Shown one piece after another: positions 1 to 10,172 of a stretch of DNA of 64,000 bases. The stretch is from Mesorhabditis belari (lineage: Eukaryota; Nematoda; Chromadorea; Rhabditida; Rhabditidae). Below the pieces are notes generated by a model, which saw only the letters and a program-made list of their open reading frames with translations, was not told where the DNA came from and searched no databases. The stretch covers positions 124,001 to 188,000 of the forward strand of contig CAUEEP010000491.1 in assembly GCA_958450365.1 (NCBI GenBank), in the 5' to 3' direction. Positions within the stretch are counted from its first letter, which is position 1, and every line of letters starts with the position of its first letter. The translations under genes were made by a program, and so were the position numbers.

Positions 1-112
1 GTCTAAGTTTACTCTCAAACAAACGTTCATATCTTAACACCAGGACGTTTGCTTCTGCGCCCTTAGGTATCAAATTAAAGTAGAGAGAATGGGTGATTTT
101 TTGAGATACAAT

Positions 113-631
113 CGTCAAAAAGTCTTAGTCGGCCGGTCAATGTTTTCTCATTTTTCTCCCGTTAGGTCGCATTCAAATAAATCGATCCCAATTAGTTTTT
201 TTTGTAGTATTTCTTGAGAGCTTTAAGATGATATTCTTAGATTTTTTATATGGCTCTAAATAGAATTTTGCAAGCTACTTTTGCATAAGGTCGTAAGGTC
301 CTTTTTCTCAGATTCTCAGGTTCATGGCTTCAAAACTGCTAGTAGCCTTTCATTTTCACCAGAACAAAACTAATAATTAAGTAATAGACGATCCAATGCC
401 ATTATAATTGGAATCGTTTTGAATGGGATCCATTCACTCTTGAAATAAAGATTTAAAAAAATGATTCTCAAATAAGGTTTTTCGATCACAAAACTCTTAG
501 TTCAAAGGATATCGAAAAGCTAAATTCATTTTAACAGCCTTTGAAAATGCTACATAAAACTATTTGTGGTTTTTCGGTTTGAATGTGATCTATACCAAAG
601 TGAACATTGACCGGCTAAGACTTTTTTGACG
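113..631. mobile_element. MITE with ~30 bp inverted ends
   Basis: The sequence at 113-144 (core AAGTCTTAGTCGGCCGGTCA) returns inverted at 603-631, with one small indel. The 520 bp between carry no coding sequence I recognise. This is the form of a non-autonomous DNA transposon; no transposase is seen and the family is not identified. Confidence 0.6.
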
Positions 632-1499
632 GCTCTTTAACACAAATTTCTAGCATTAACCAGCGCTTAGGAAAAAATGGCATTAAAATGTGGCAAAGAA
701 AGCCAATATTTGATCTCAATTTTAGAATAGAAACCAAGAACCACATTTTATCTTATATTTCAGGCCCTTCAGTTTTTCACTAGCCAACAACAAAACGTTT
801 TTATAGTGGCACAAAGGCTTTCTAAGCAATGATTCTTTCTAAGCAATGATTCTAACCAATGAACAATCTCGAGAGAGATACACTTCGATACTTTGATCGG
901 AGAATTTTCATTTTGATATAATAAATGCAATGTGTTTCCTCGATGAGAGATCTTTTTCATAAAAAAATGGTTCACCCTGTGTCTTGATGGTTCAACAAAG
1001 TGTTTTGTGGAATGAACAAGGCAATGATTCATTCAAAAAAGGGGAAGAGAGATCTTTTGCATAAACATCAATGGTTCACCCTTTGTCTCGATGATTCAAC
1101 AAAATATAGCAACTAAATCGATTTCGTATCGACTAGACTTTTCCCGGCGTTTTTTCAGCGACCCTCTACTTATCTTGTTCTAAGCAGAATCTTTTGCCAC
1201 CGATCGTTCTTGTCTTGCACGATTCAAGAGCCTCTCGTGTACAGAAGCTACTCTCTAAGGAAAGTCTACATCCTCTCAATTAGTTCTAGCTTACAAAGAA
1301 ATAACAGATTCTTTTGAGCAAAGGACTTTGTTCCAAACGGAAACCATCTTTATTGCCTTGAAATGAGCGAAAACCTGGGAACTAGAGTTATCTCAATCTA
1401 AAAGTATTCAATTTTTGGCGGGTAAATTTCAATTTCCTCTTAAGATAAATAATTCTTCTCTATCTTCCCCTAGTAGCGGCCAAGTGGTCAAAGATTTGA
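632..1499. other. AT-rich intergenic, no gene seen
   Basis: No exon with family similarity was found on either strand. A short local duplication (TTTCTAAGCAATGATTCT, 820-850) and a repeated phrase around 'AGATCTTTTTCAT...GGTTCACCCT' (945-1090) suggest decayed repeats. Confidence 0.4.
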
Positions 1500-1794
1500 G
1501 TTTACTTATCCCGCTTTTTTCCGACTGTCATGGCTGTCATGTCACAAAGTTTTCCAATTGGATACTTTGCAACACCGACGACTAATCATTGACTTATTAG
1601 GGTGTTTTAAAATCCTGAAGTGCAAACATTCTGATTCCCTTTATGCGAATTTCTTCCCTCCCTCTGCCCCCTTAAGCTCCAGAACAGACATATCTTTTAA
1701 GTATCCCAGATCCCTTTCTAATGATTCTTTTAATTGCTTTCACAATCGTGTTGTTCGCGCATGGAATTCTCTAACAAATAGCATTAGAAATTGA
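1500..1794 (+). pseudogene. LINE reverse transcriptase 3' remnant
   Basis: The open stretch at 1558-1794 has the spacing of the extreme C-terminus of CR1/RTE-like non-LTR retrotransposon polymerases: an RR...DL...FKIL block, then SSRTD, then a NR-VVRAWNSL motif close to the stop. Nothing upstream restores the catalytic palm (no F/YADD), so this is a 5'-truncated, inactive copy. A second, better-preserved fragment of the same kind of element lies at 14697-15360 on the other strand. Family assignment rests on motif order only. Confidence 0.6.
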
Positions 1795-1979
1795 TCATTT
1801 TGCCCGGTTTTTAAACGAGCAAGTTCCTGTCTAGCACAATAATTGCTATTTTTCGTATTGAAATTCCTATCGTCAAGCTGCTTTATGGTAGTTTGCCATT
1901 CCCCCACTTAGCGTTTTCCCGCTAAATTTCTTTATTGTCAATACTATTTTCCTTTTCTATTCTGTGTAAATTTTGCTGG

Positions 1980-2004
1980 TATATATAGTATATATATATA
2001 TATA
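1980..2004. repeat. AT dinucleotide microsatellite
   Basis: An alternating TA run immediately precedes the drp-1-like start codon. It could act as a TATA-like element or simply be a microsatellite; the sequence does not decide. Confidence 0.6.
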
Positions 2005-2005
2005 G

Positions 2006-3853
2006 ATGGAATTCTTGATCTCAACAATCAACAAACTCCAAGACGTTTTCGCTGTGGTCGGATCGCGTGAAGCTGAGATTCAGTTACCGCAAATTGTGAT
2101 CGTTGGAGCACAGGTAAGCCAATTTGCCCTTTTTGTTTTAAGGAGAAGAGCTCTTATGTAAGATAGTACTTGACCAGGCTTTCTTTGGTAGAAGAAAAGG
2201 GTTGGGTTGTCCAGCCAGCCAGTTTATTAACGTACTTACCTTTTAAAAGAAGTCAGCTATTATTCAATTAAGTTCAATGCTTTGGTGGCCATGTTTGTAA
2301 ACGATAATCCCAGATTCTATTATTTCAGAGTGCCGGTAAGAGCTCGGTGATCGAAGCGATCGTGGGTCGTGATTTCCTGCCAAGAGGCACTGGCATCGTT
2401 ACTCGTCGACCACTCATTCTACAACTATGCCACATAGCAGCCGAAGATGAGGAGAAACGAGAGGGACGTGAAGGTACATTGAGCCTCTTCGTTTTTGCGG
2501 TTTCTGCAAAGAGTTTATAATTAACAATAAGTTTATACGCTCGTTGTTAATGAGGAATTTCGCTTTGTAAACTATAACTTGATGAAACTAAAAATGGATT
2601 AAATTTGCTCGCAACTCACGTTTTACGACTAATAAACGAATTTATGATTAATGAACAAACATCCAAATGTTTCCAGGTGATTGGGCTCAATTCGAGCATA
2701 CCAACGCGAAGATCTTTGAGGATTTCGAGTTGGTGAGAAAAGAGATCGCCGATGAGACGGATCGATCGACCGGAACAAATAAGGTGGGATTTGGCCTACC
2801 TGAATTGTAAAATGAAGCCTTTTTAAGTTGCTTAGACAAAATGTAACACACTTAGGGGAATCGATGACAAGCCGATTTCGTTGAGGATCTTCTCGGATCG
2901 TTTCCCCAATTTGACGCTAGTCGATCTTCCAGGAATGACGAAAATCCCTGTCGGCGATCAACCACTTGATATTGAAGTAAGAGCGTGTTTAATTATAGTA
3001 TTTAATACATTTTATTCAGCAACAAATCCTCAAAATGATCATGCACTACATCAACAACCCCAACTCGATTATCCTGGCGGTAACTCCAGCGAATCAGGAT
3101 TTTGCTACTTCTGAACCGATGAAAATGGCCAAAGAGGTCGATCCGGAAGGTATGCAAGTTAAAATTATCCAAAAACGAATAAGATAAATTCTTTGCAGGT
3201 GAGCGAACGTTGGCGGTTTTGACCAAGTTGGATTTGATGGATCGTGGCACAAATGCTTTGGACATCCTATCGGGTCAACTCGTGGACGTAAAGTTAGGAA
3301 TCGTCGGTGTGGTGAATCGTTCACAGGTCTCGGATTTGGTTTTATTTGGTAGTTAAACTCTATACAGGCTGATATCATGGCCGAGAAGCCAATGGACGAG
3401 GCCTTACAAGCCGAAGAAGCATTCTTCCAGAAAGAGTATCCGAATTTCGCGAAAACCCAGGGCACACGCTATTTGTCCGTGAGACTTAATGTGGTAAGTA
3501 AAAAAAAGTATACAGACTGAGTATTTAAAGCATGTCTGGAGAAAAAGTTAATAATAGTCATAGGCCTCCTGGCCATAGCACTCCATGGATTTTTGGCTTC
3601 ATCTGGCCTAAAACTCAGTCGGTCACAGTTGAAACTCAAGTCATATTATATGGCTTGGAAGTCCGTATAACAAGTCGGTATAACAATATAACAATCTTAG
3701 ACTTTTCTAGCTCTTGATAAATCACATTCACGAATGTCTGCCAAGTTTGAAAGACCGAGTGGCATCGCTCATCAGCCAGTATGAGGTCAAGTTGAACGTC
3801 TACGGAAGGCCGATCGAGGACAAGAATCAAGCGCTGCTGAAAATCCTTACCAA
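2006..3853 (+). pseudogene. drp-1: drp-1-like dynamin GTPase, 5' half, truncated
   Basis: Eight exons (2006-2113, 2329-2473, 2677-2783, 2856-2976, 3020-3149, 3199-3326, 3368-3493, 3711-3853) encode about 335 residues that follow animal Drp1/DRP-1, the cytosolic GTPase that constricts mitochondria and peroxisomes. All GTPase motifs are visible: G1 GAQSAGKSS split by intron 1, the switch-1 threonine in [12 protein letters not shown]3 DLPGMTK, G4 TKLD, then VVNRSQ. The reading stops after LLKILTK, at the start of the bundle-signalling/stalk region; stalk, variable loop and GED are absent from the window, so the product could not oligomerise normally. Exon 4 carries one extra G after its acceptor (AG|GGGAATC, 2856), which shifts the frame; the mirrored copy lacks it. 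An AT-dinucleotide run sits directly before the start codon. I call it a truncated gene or pseudogene; a misassembly of an intact gene is the alternative. Confidence 0.85.
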
Positions 3854-3874
3854 GTAGTTTTTGAGAATCATACA

Positions 3875-4303
3875 AGGTGTCTCATAAAAAAACGCTTTCA
3901 AATCGAATGTCCTAAAAATTTCTAATGGCTGTAGGTGCAGCTACCTTTGGTGTGAAAAGAGTTTATTTGTGCTCAGGAATTTTTCACGTTTTTTCTCTTT
4001 CTCACCATATCTTGATACCTTGTACATGGGATTATGGGTGCCATCATGGGTCTCACCACCACTACCATCATCGCCAGCCACGCCACCACAAACACTTGTA
4101 TTTTACTGAGAGTTTGCATTGCAACATGGCAAATACAAATGAAAATCTCTAGAAAAGGCAAATGACTCATTCCCTCGCCATTTCTTTAGTGAAAAGTTGG
4201 CTTGCTCGTTTTGCATTTTGATTGAATTTAGCCTCAACTAGCACTGTGTACACAATAAAAACAATTTTCACATTCTGGGTACAGGGAAACTCTCAGTATA
4301 ATA
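3875..4303. repeat. Palindrome flank with transposon-like end
   Basis: Starts with TACAAGGTGTCTCATAAAA, which looks like the terminus of a TA-inserting DNA transposon, and includes a CACCACCAC-rich stretch. The mirrored copy is 5879-6307. Because the surrounding dynamin DNA is mirrored as well, I cannot tell whether this is an independent element with 430 bp terminal repeats or plain flank. No convincing protein is encoded. Confidence 0.4.
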
Positions 4304-5878
4304 CAGTGCGTTTCAAATTCTTAAACGCACCTTATAAGCTAGCGAATTTTGCATTTTGACCACCGCTAAAACTATTAATCTTTTTCTATTAGAAAGAGCA
4401 TGTCTTAAAACCTAAATAACACGAAAATTAAGCATACTGTAAAAAGTAAAAATTTTCAAAATAGAAACTTTTTGCTAAATCAACCGTTTCAAATTCTTAA
4501 ACACACCCGCCTTTGCTGCTGTTATTTGAAATTTTTCGTTTTGTTGTGCATATTTTTTTATTAAATTTATAATTTTTGTTAATTTCCAGGTAAATGGCAT
4601 ACGGAAAGCTGCTCACGGATTATGAAAAAGGCCAGATTGATGCCCATTTGAGGATTGGCAACTCAATAAGGAAAATCGCAAAAAATTTGGGCCGATCCGA
4701 CTCTGCCGTGCGAAATTATATAAAATCCGAGTTTCTTTCTACACCAAAGAAGAAGCCAGGACTAAAACCAAAGCTTACACCGCGAGCTAGACGCCATATT
4801 GTGAACAACATCCACGGAAAAACGATTAATGAAGTGAAAACGGAACTGAAAATCGACGCTTCGAAGTCGACAATTTGGTGAGCCGTCACGGAAAATTCAC
4901 ATATCGATCGACACTTGTTGAACAAGCAACCGGTTGTAACGCTTTTGCACAAGAAAGCCCGATTGGCGTTCGCCAAGGCTCATATGAATCAGGATTGGTC
5001 TATGGTTAGAAAGCCGATTATGTTTTATTATTTTTTTGCGTTTAGGTGATCTTTTCCGATGAGAAGAAATGGAATTTGGATGGCCCCGGTGGCGTTGGCT
5101 ACTATTGGAGGGATCTTCGACGTGATCCGATGGTGTTTGGGACTCGAAACTTTGGCGGTGGTTCTGTGATGGTTTGGGCCGCATTTTGTGCTGATGGAAC
5201 GGTCGCTCTAAAGATGGTTTCGAATCGGATGAATCGTTTTGACTATATAGACGTCTTGGACCATTGCTTGCTGCCATTTTTGCACCTACATTCAGGCATT
5301 CCCCATGTGTGTCAACACGACAACGCGTCAATTCATCGAGCCGGAGACACCCGAGACTGGCTGAACAGCGACAACATTGCAACTTTGGACTGGCCCGCTC
5401 AGTCTCCTGACCTCAATCCGATAGAGAATTTATGGGGAATACTTGTCCGAGCTGTCTACAAGAATCATCGCTAGTTTCAAGACGTTTCTACACTTAAAGC
5501 AGCAATTTTTTCGGCTTGGAGCGATCTCGACGTCTCTGCTCTTCAAAACCTCATCAATTCAATGCCAGGCCGCATTTTTCAAGTAATTAATCGTTGTGGT
5601 GCGTGTACAGATTATTAGTTTTGATTTTTTACCCTTGATTTTTAATTTGTGTCGATAAATAAAAATATTTTTATAGTGCGTTTAAGAATTTGAAACGGTT
5701 GATTTCGCAAAAAGTTTCTATTTTGAAAATTTTTACTTCTTACAGTATGCTTTTTTTTCGTGTTTTTTAGGTTTTAAGACATGCTCTTTCTAATAGAAAA
5801 AGATTAATAGTTTTAGCGGTGGTCAAAATGCAAAATTCGCTAGCTTATAAGGTACGTTTAAGAATTTGAAACGCACTG
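4304..5878 (+). mobile_element. Tc3-like Tc1/mariner transposon, inactivated
   Basis: The element begins CAGTGCGTTTCAAATTC directly after TA and ends with the same sequence inverted before TA, as in Tc1/Tc3 elements. Terminal inverted repeats are about 210 bp (4304-4512 and 5668-5878). The phrase CGTTTCAAATTCTTAAAC occurs at both the outer and inner end of each repeat, an IR/DR arrangement known from Tc3-type elements. It encodes one transposase broken by stop codons. It sits exactly at the axis of palindrome A. Confidence 0.9.
4594..5618 (+). pseudogene. Tc3-like transposase, two in-frame stops
   Basis: Residues 1-95 hold an N-terminal paired helix-turn-helix DNA-binding region (LTDYEKGQIDAHL, SIRKIAKNLGRS, then a TPRARRHIV block). 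After a putative intron (about 5005-5045, ending TTTAG) comes the DD34E catalytic domain: FSDEKKWNLDGP, YYWRDLRRDPMVF, GGGSVMVWAAF, CQHDNASIH, DWPAQSPDLNPIENLWGIL. These follow the C. elegans Tc3 transposase closely in order and spacing. TGA at 4879 falls after KSTIW, and TAG at 5472 after YKNHR, with the family sequence continuing in frame beyond both until TAG at 5616. The likely ancestral length is about 325 residues. The first TGA could come from a CGA codon by transition. The catalytic residues themselves survive. Confidence 0.88.
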
Positions 5879-6328
5879 TATTATACTGAGAGTTTCCCTG
5901 TACCCAGAATGTGAAAATTGTTTTTATTGTGTACACAGTGCTAGTTGAGGCTAAATTCAATCAAAATGCAAAACGAGCAAGCCAACTTTTCACTAAAGAA
6001 ATGGCGAGGGAATGAGTCATTTGCCTTTTCTAGAGATTTTCATTTGTATTTGCCATGTTGCAATGCAAACTCTCAGTAAAATACAAGTGTTTGTGGTGGC
6101 GTGGCTGGCGATGATGGTAGTGGTGGTGAGACCCATGATGGCACCCATAATCCCATGTACAAGGTATCAAGATATGGTGAGAAAGAGAAAAAACGTGAAA
6201 AATTCCTGAGCACAAATAAACTCTTTTCACACCAAAGGTAGCTGCACCTACAGCCATTAGAAATTTTTAGGACATTCGATTTGAAAGCGTTTTTTTATGA
6301 GACACCTTGTATGATTCTCAAAAACTAC

Positions 6329-7852
6329 TTGGTAAGGATTTTCAGCAGCGCTTGATTCTTGTCCTCGATCGGCCTTCCGTAGACGTTCAACTTGACCTCA
6401 TACTGGCTGATGAGCGATGCCACTCGGTCTTTCAAACTTGGCAGACATTCGTGAATGTGATTTATCAAGAGCTAGAAAAGTCTAAGATTGTTATATTGTT
6501 ATACCGACTTGTTATACGGACTTCCAAGCCATATAATATGACTTGAGTTTCAACTGTGACCGACTGAGTTTTAGGCCAGATGAAGCCAAAAATCCATGGA
6601 GTGCTATGGCCAGGAGGCCTATGACTATTATTAACTTTTTCTCCAGACATGCTTTAAATACTCAGTCTGTATACTTTTTTTTACTTACCACATTAAGTCT
6701 CACGGACAAATAGCGTGTGCCCTGGGTTTTCGCGAAATTCGGATACTCTTTCTGGAAGAATGCTTCTTCGGCTTGTAAGGCCTCGTCCATTGGCTTCTCG
6801 GCCATGATATCAGCCTGTATAGAGTTTAACTACCAAATAAAACCAAATCCGAGACCTGTGAACGATTCACCACACCGACGATTCCTAACTTTACGTCCAC
6901 GAGTTGACCCGATAGGATGTCCAAAGCATTTGTGCCACGATCCATCAAATCCAACTTGGTCAAAACCGCCAACGTTCGCTCACCTGCAAAGAATTTATCT
7001 TATTCGTTTTTGGATAATTTTAACTTGCATACCTTCCGGATCGACCTCTTTGGCCATTTTCATCGGTTCAGAAGTAGCAAAATCCTGATTCGCTGGAGTT
7101 ACCGCCAGGATAATCGAGTTGGGGTTGTTGATGTAGTGCATGATCATTTTGAGGATTTGTTGCTGAATAAAATGTATTAAATACTATAATTAAACACGCT
7201 CTTACTTCAATATCAAGTGGTTGATCGCCGACAGGGATTTTCGTCATTCCTGGAAGATCGACTAGCGTCAAATTGGGGAAACGATCCGAGAAGATCCTCA
7301 ACGAAATCGGCTTGTCATCGATTCCCTAAGTGTGTTACATTTTGTCTAAGCAACTTAAAAAGGCTTCATTTTACAATTCAGGTAGGCCAAATCCCACCTT
7401 ATTTGTTCCGGTCGATCGATCCGTCTCATCGGCGATCTCTTTTCTCACCAACTCGAAATCCTCAAAGATCTTCGCGTTGGTATGCTCGAATTGAGCCCAA
7501 TCACCTGGAAACATTTGGATGTTTGTTCATTAATCATAAATTCGTTTATTAGTCGTAAAACGTGAGTTGCGAGCAAATTTAATCCATTTTTAGTTTCATC
7601 AAGTTATAGTTTACAAAGCGAAATTCCTCATTAACAACGAGCGTATAAACTTATTGTTAATTATAAACTCTTTGCAGAAACCGCAAAAACGAAGAGGCTC
7701 AATGTACCTTCACGTCCCTCTCGTTTCTCCTCATCTTCGGCTGCTATGTGGCATAGTTGTAGAATGAGTGGTCGACGAGTAACGATGCCAGTGCCTCTTG
7801 GCAGGAAATCACGACCCACGATCGCTTCGATCACCGAGCTCTTACCGGCACT
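6329..7852 (-). pseudogene. drp-1: Mirrored drp-1-like copy, exons 2-8 only
   Basis: Reading leftward, exons 2 to 8 lie at 7852-7708, 7504-7398, 7325-7206, 7162-7033, 6983-6856, 6814-6689 and 6471-6329. They are the mirror of the left copy. Exon 4 here has the expected single frame (AG|GGAATC), so this copy is uninterrupted from SAGKSS to LLKILTK, but it lacks exon 1 with the start codon and the first half of the P-loop. Homology stops 12 bp upstream of exon 2, inside intron 1. With no promoter, no start and no stalk region it should not give a functional GTPase. Confidence 0.85.
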
Positions 7853-8329
7853 CTGAAATAATAGCGTCTGATCCCATCCAGAAAACTTCAAGGTTATGGA
7901 AAAGGTATTTAGGTATTTATAAATATTTTTATCTAGCACTTATTCAACATTTTAGAGAATTACCCTGTCGTTAGTTTTGATGCAGAATAAAACGGACCGA
8001 ACAAGTCCGATTCAAATCCGATATTTAGACTTTTAGTCCAATTCTATCTTTCCAGAAAGCCAGCCAATACCGGTACAATAGTTTGCCACATTTTTACAAC
8101 AAAAGCGATAAAAATTTAAATAAAATGTTTGTGTTTTATAAAAAGCACATATCATTGCCATTCGATAGTGAACATAAAATGAAAGATAACAAAAATGACG
8201 CTACCTTTTGATCTTTCCAAAAGACTGGTAAAAAGAAGTTTTTTATAAAGCTCCAAACGATAATAAACAGTAGAAAAACTAAAAGTTCTTCTATACAAAT
8301 CCCGATTCCTATTAGCTAAACGGGAAAAT

Positions 8330-8665
8330 ATGTTGTCAATTGATCTATCGAGATCACATTATATAAAGAGGTGGCAAAAGAAACGATTCAACAGCATCAA
8401 AGTCAGCTTGAGTAGCTTTCCAGGAAGATAGGGTTGAATATTGGAACTTGGAAAAATATTGGAACTAATCGATGCGGAGGAGCGCCGGATGTGGCATCTC
8501 AAGGTGACAACGGTGGCATCACCACGTGGCAAATCCGGGACGATCAACAGCAGCGAAGCCGAACGGATGTGCTGATTGTGCTGGGCTCGATGATTTTGAG
8601 CAATACGCTACATGGGTCCGTCGCCTTAAACGTGCCTCTGCGAGATGTTTATAGCTATGATTATT
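8330..8665 (+). pseudogene. Possible decayed exons in arm of palindrome B
   Basis: Codon-like stretches are visible: LYKEVAKETIQQHQSQLE, then, in shifted frames, RVEYWNLEKYW and ELIDAEERRMWHLK. A one-base shift joins the last two. The base composition is richer in G and C than the surroundings. I do not recognise the family. It is mirrored at 10295-10630. Confidence 0.3.
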
Positions 8666-8787
8666 AAGTTTCATTGGTTTTTCTCGAGAGTTTAGATAAT
8701 TGTGGTTCTGAAGATCCGGATATTTTCTTCTTTCTTCCTTTCTTCTTCCCCCTTGTCTTTCCTTCTTTCTCTTGGCTAGTTAACGTA

Positions 8788-8855
8788 CCGGATAGCTCAG
8801 TGATTAGAGCAATTGCCCGGAAAACAAAAGGTGAAAAGTTCAATCCCCTTTCCGG
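8788..8855 (+). tRNA. tRNA-like element (degenerate)
   Basis: It has A-box-like TAGCTCAGTGATTAGAGC and B-box-like AGTTCAATCCC, with a CCGGA...TCCGG acceptor pairing of 5 bp. The T stem pairs poorly. I read it as a tRNA pseudogene or tRNA-derived repeat, not a working tRNA. The mirror copy is at 10105-10172. Confidence 0.4.
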
Positions 8856-9412
8856 AAATCTATTTTATTTCTTGCCAATTCCTTCACTCCTTTATTATCC
8901 AGCGCCAATTTTCAGGTTGGTTCGTTTATTCATTTGTAAACTCTCCTCAAAACAGCTTGGTTTTTGTCTTTGAGTCACTGCCAACTCCCGGAGAGTAACA
9001 TTTTAGAGCTGCATAACGAAAAAAGTAAATTGATAATAAGAGCTTCCCTTGGAAACGGGTTTCACTTTGTATAGGCGGAAATACAATTATAATATTCCTT
9101 CGTTTTTTTTCTAAATTTCGGTTGTTTTCTAATAATTTTGGTTCTTTCAACTCTTTCTTTGTAAATAGTAAGTGATAGTCAAGTATTGAAACGGATTCCA
9201 GAAAATGCAAGCCTATTTTAAGTACGGGAATCTCGAATCGAACCCGCAGTACTCTTGCGTGTAAGTGTTTCTTCTAATTTCACTCCACTTCTAATAGAAC
9301 CTCATTTTCTAAAAATATATACAATATATGTATGTCGTAGTCGATTTGTACTTCCAGCCGATTTGGGCTGAAATTTTGAAAGTTGAGTCAAAGCAATCGT
9401 TTGTTTTTCTAG

Positions 9413-9724
9413 AAATGTCACGCTAACTTTCAACGAGTTATCGGCTCATCATGTAAAACATCCGTACATCGGCGTTGCCTACATGACAGCCGGCTTTTTC
9501 TTTGAGGTTTGCTATAAACAACTAAGCATTAGTTTTTTTTTAAAAACTTGTTTTAAGGTCGCTTATATTTTGTCGTTAACTGTCATATGGAGCGGAGAAT
9601 TTCTGAAGCTGTCCTGTTTATGTATTATCTTAGCGTATTTCTATACGGGATATTGGTATATGATTGGCTATGAGTATTGTATGTATCCGTACACAATATT
9701 GTTGTACACATTATTGTATGTATC
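9413..9724 (+). pseudogene. Srt-like chemoreceptor GPCR fragment
   Basis: Two exons (about 9413-9508 and 9559-9724) joined by a 50 bp GT-AG intron encode NVTLTFNELSAHH, HPYIGVAYMTAGFFFE, then VAYILSLTVIWSGEF and YFYTGYWYMIGYEYC. The HP-IG--Y---G opening of a first transmembrane helix, followed by a helix ending in a cysteine-containing loop, is the layout of nematode serpentine type T receptors. Only the region from before helix 1 to about helix 3 is present; the frame then runs straight into the right arm of palindrome B at 9725, where receptor sequence ends. The 5' side is cut by the left arm at 9235. It is the only unique DNA within palindrome B. Confidence 0.6.
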
Positions 9725-10104
9725 CGAGATTCCCGTACTTAAAATAGGCTTGCATTTTCTGGAATCCGTTTCAATACTTGACTATCACTTACTATTTACA
9801 AAGAAAGAGTTGAAAGAACCAAAATTATTAGAAAACAACCGAAATTTAGAAAAAAACGAAGGAATATTATAATTGTATTTCCGCCTATACAAAGTGAAAC
9901 CCGTTTCCAAGGGAAGCTCTTATTATCAATTTACTTTTTTCGTTATGCAGCTCTAAAATGTTACTCTCCGGGGAGTTGGCAGTGACTCAAAGACAAAAAC
10001 CAAGCTGTTTTGAGGAGAGTTTACAAATGAATAAACGAACCAACCTGAAAATTGGCGCTGGATAATAAAGGAGTGAAGGAATTGGCAAGAAATAAAATAG
10101 ATTT

Positions 10105-10172
10105 CCGGAAAGGGGATTGAACTTTTCACCTTTTGTTTTCCGGGCAATTGCTCTAATCACTGAGCTATCCGG
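10105..10172 (-). tRNA. Mirror copy of tRNA-like element
   Basis: Inverted copy of the element at 8788-8855, carried by the right arm of palindrome B. Confidence 0.4.

Larger units (their letters stand above)
2317..7864. repeat. Large inverted repeat A (palindrome) around Tc3-like element
   Basis: The left arm starts at 2317, 12 bp before dynamin exon 2, and is mirrored to 7864; paired positions sum to 10181-10182, so the axis is near 5091. Arms are about 2.0 kb of flank plus about 0.2 kb of transposon terminal repeat, and are almost identical. The one clear difference I found is an extra G in the left arm at about 2856. The only non-mirrored part is the transposase region inside the Tc3-like element. 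The arm contains dynamin exons 2-8 and 450 bp of further flank. Confidence 0.92.

Noticed and set aside
3925..4170. His-rich small protein in the palindrome arm
   Set aside because: Driven by a CACCAC run; both strands are open equally and there is no splice or family support.
6329..7852. A second functional dynamin gene
   Set aside because: The mirrored copy has no exon 1 or start codon and ends at the same truncated point as the left copy.
8788..8855. Functional tRNA gene
   Set aside because: Only five acceptor pairs and a poor T stem; similar degenerate elements are scattered through the window.
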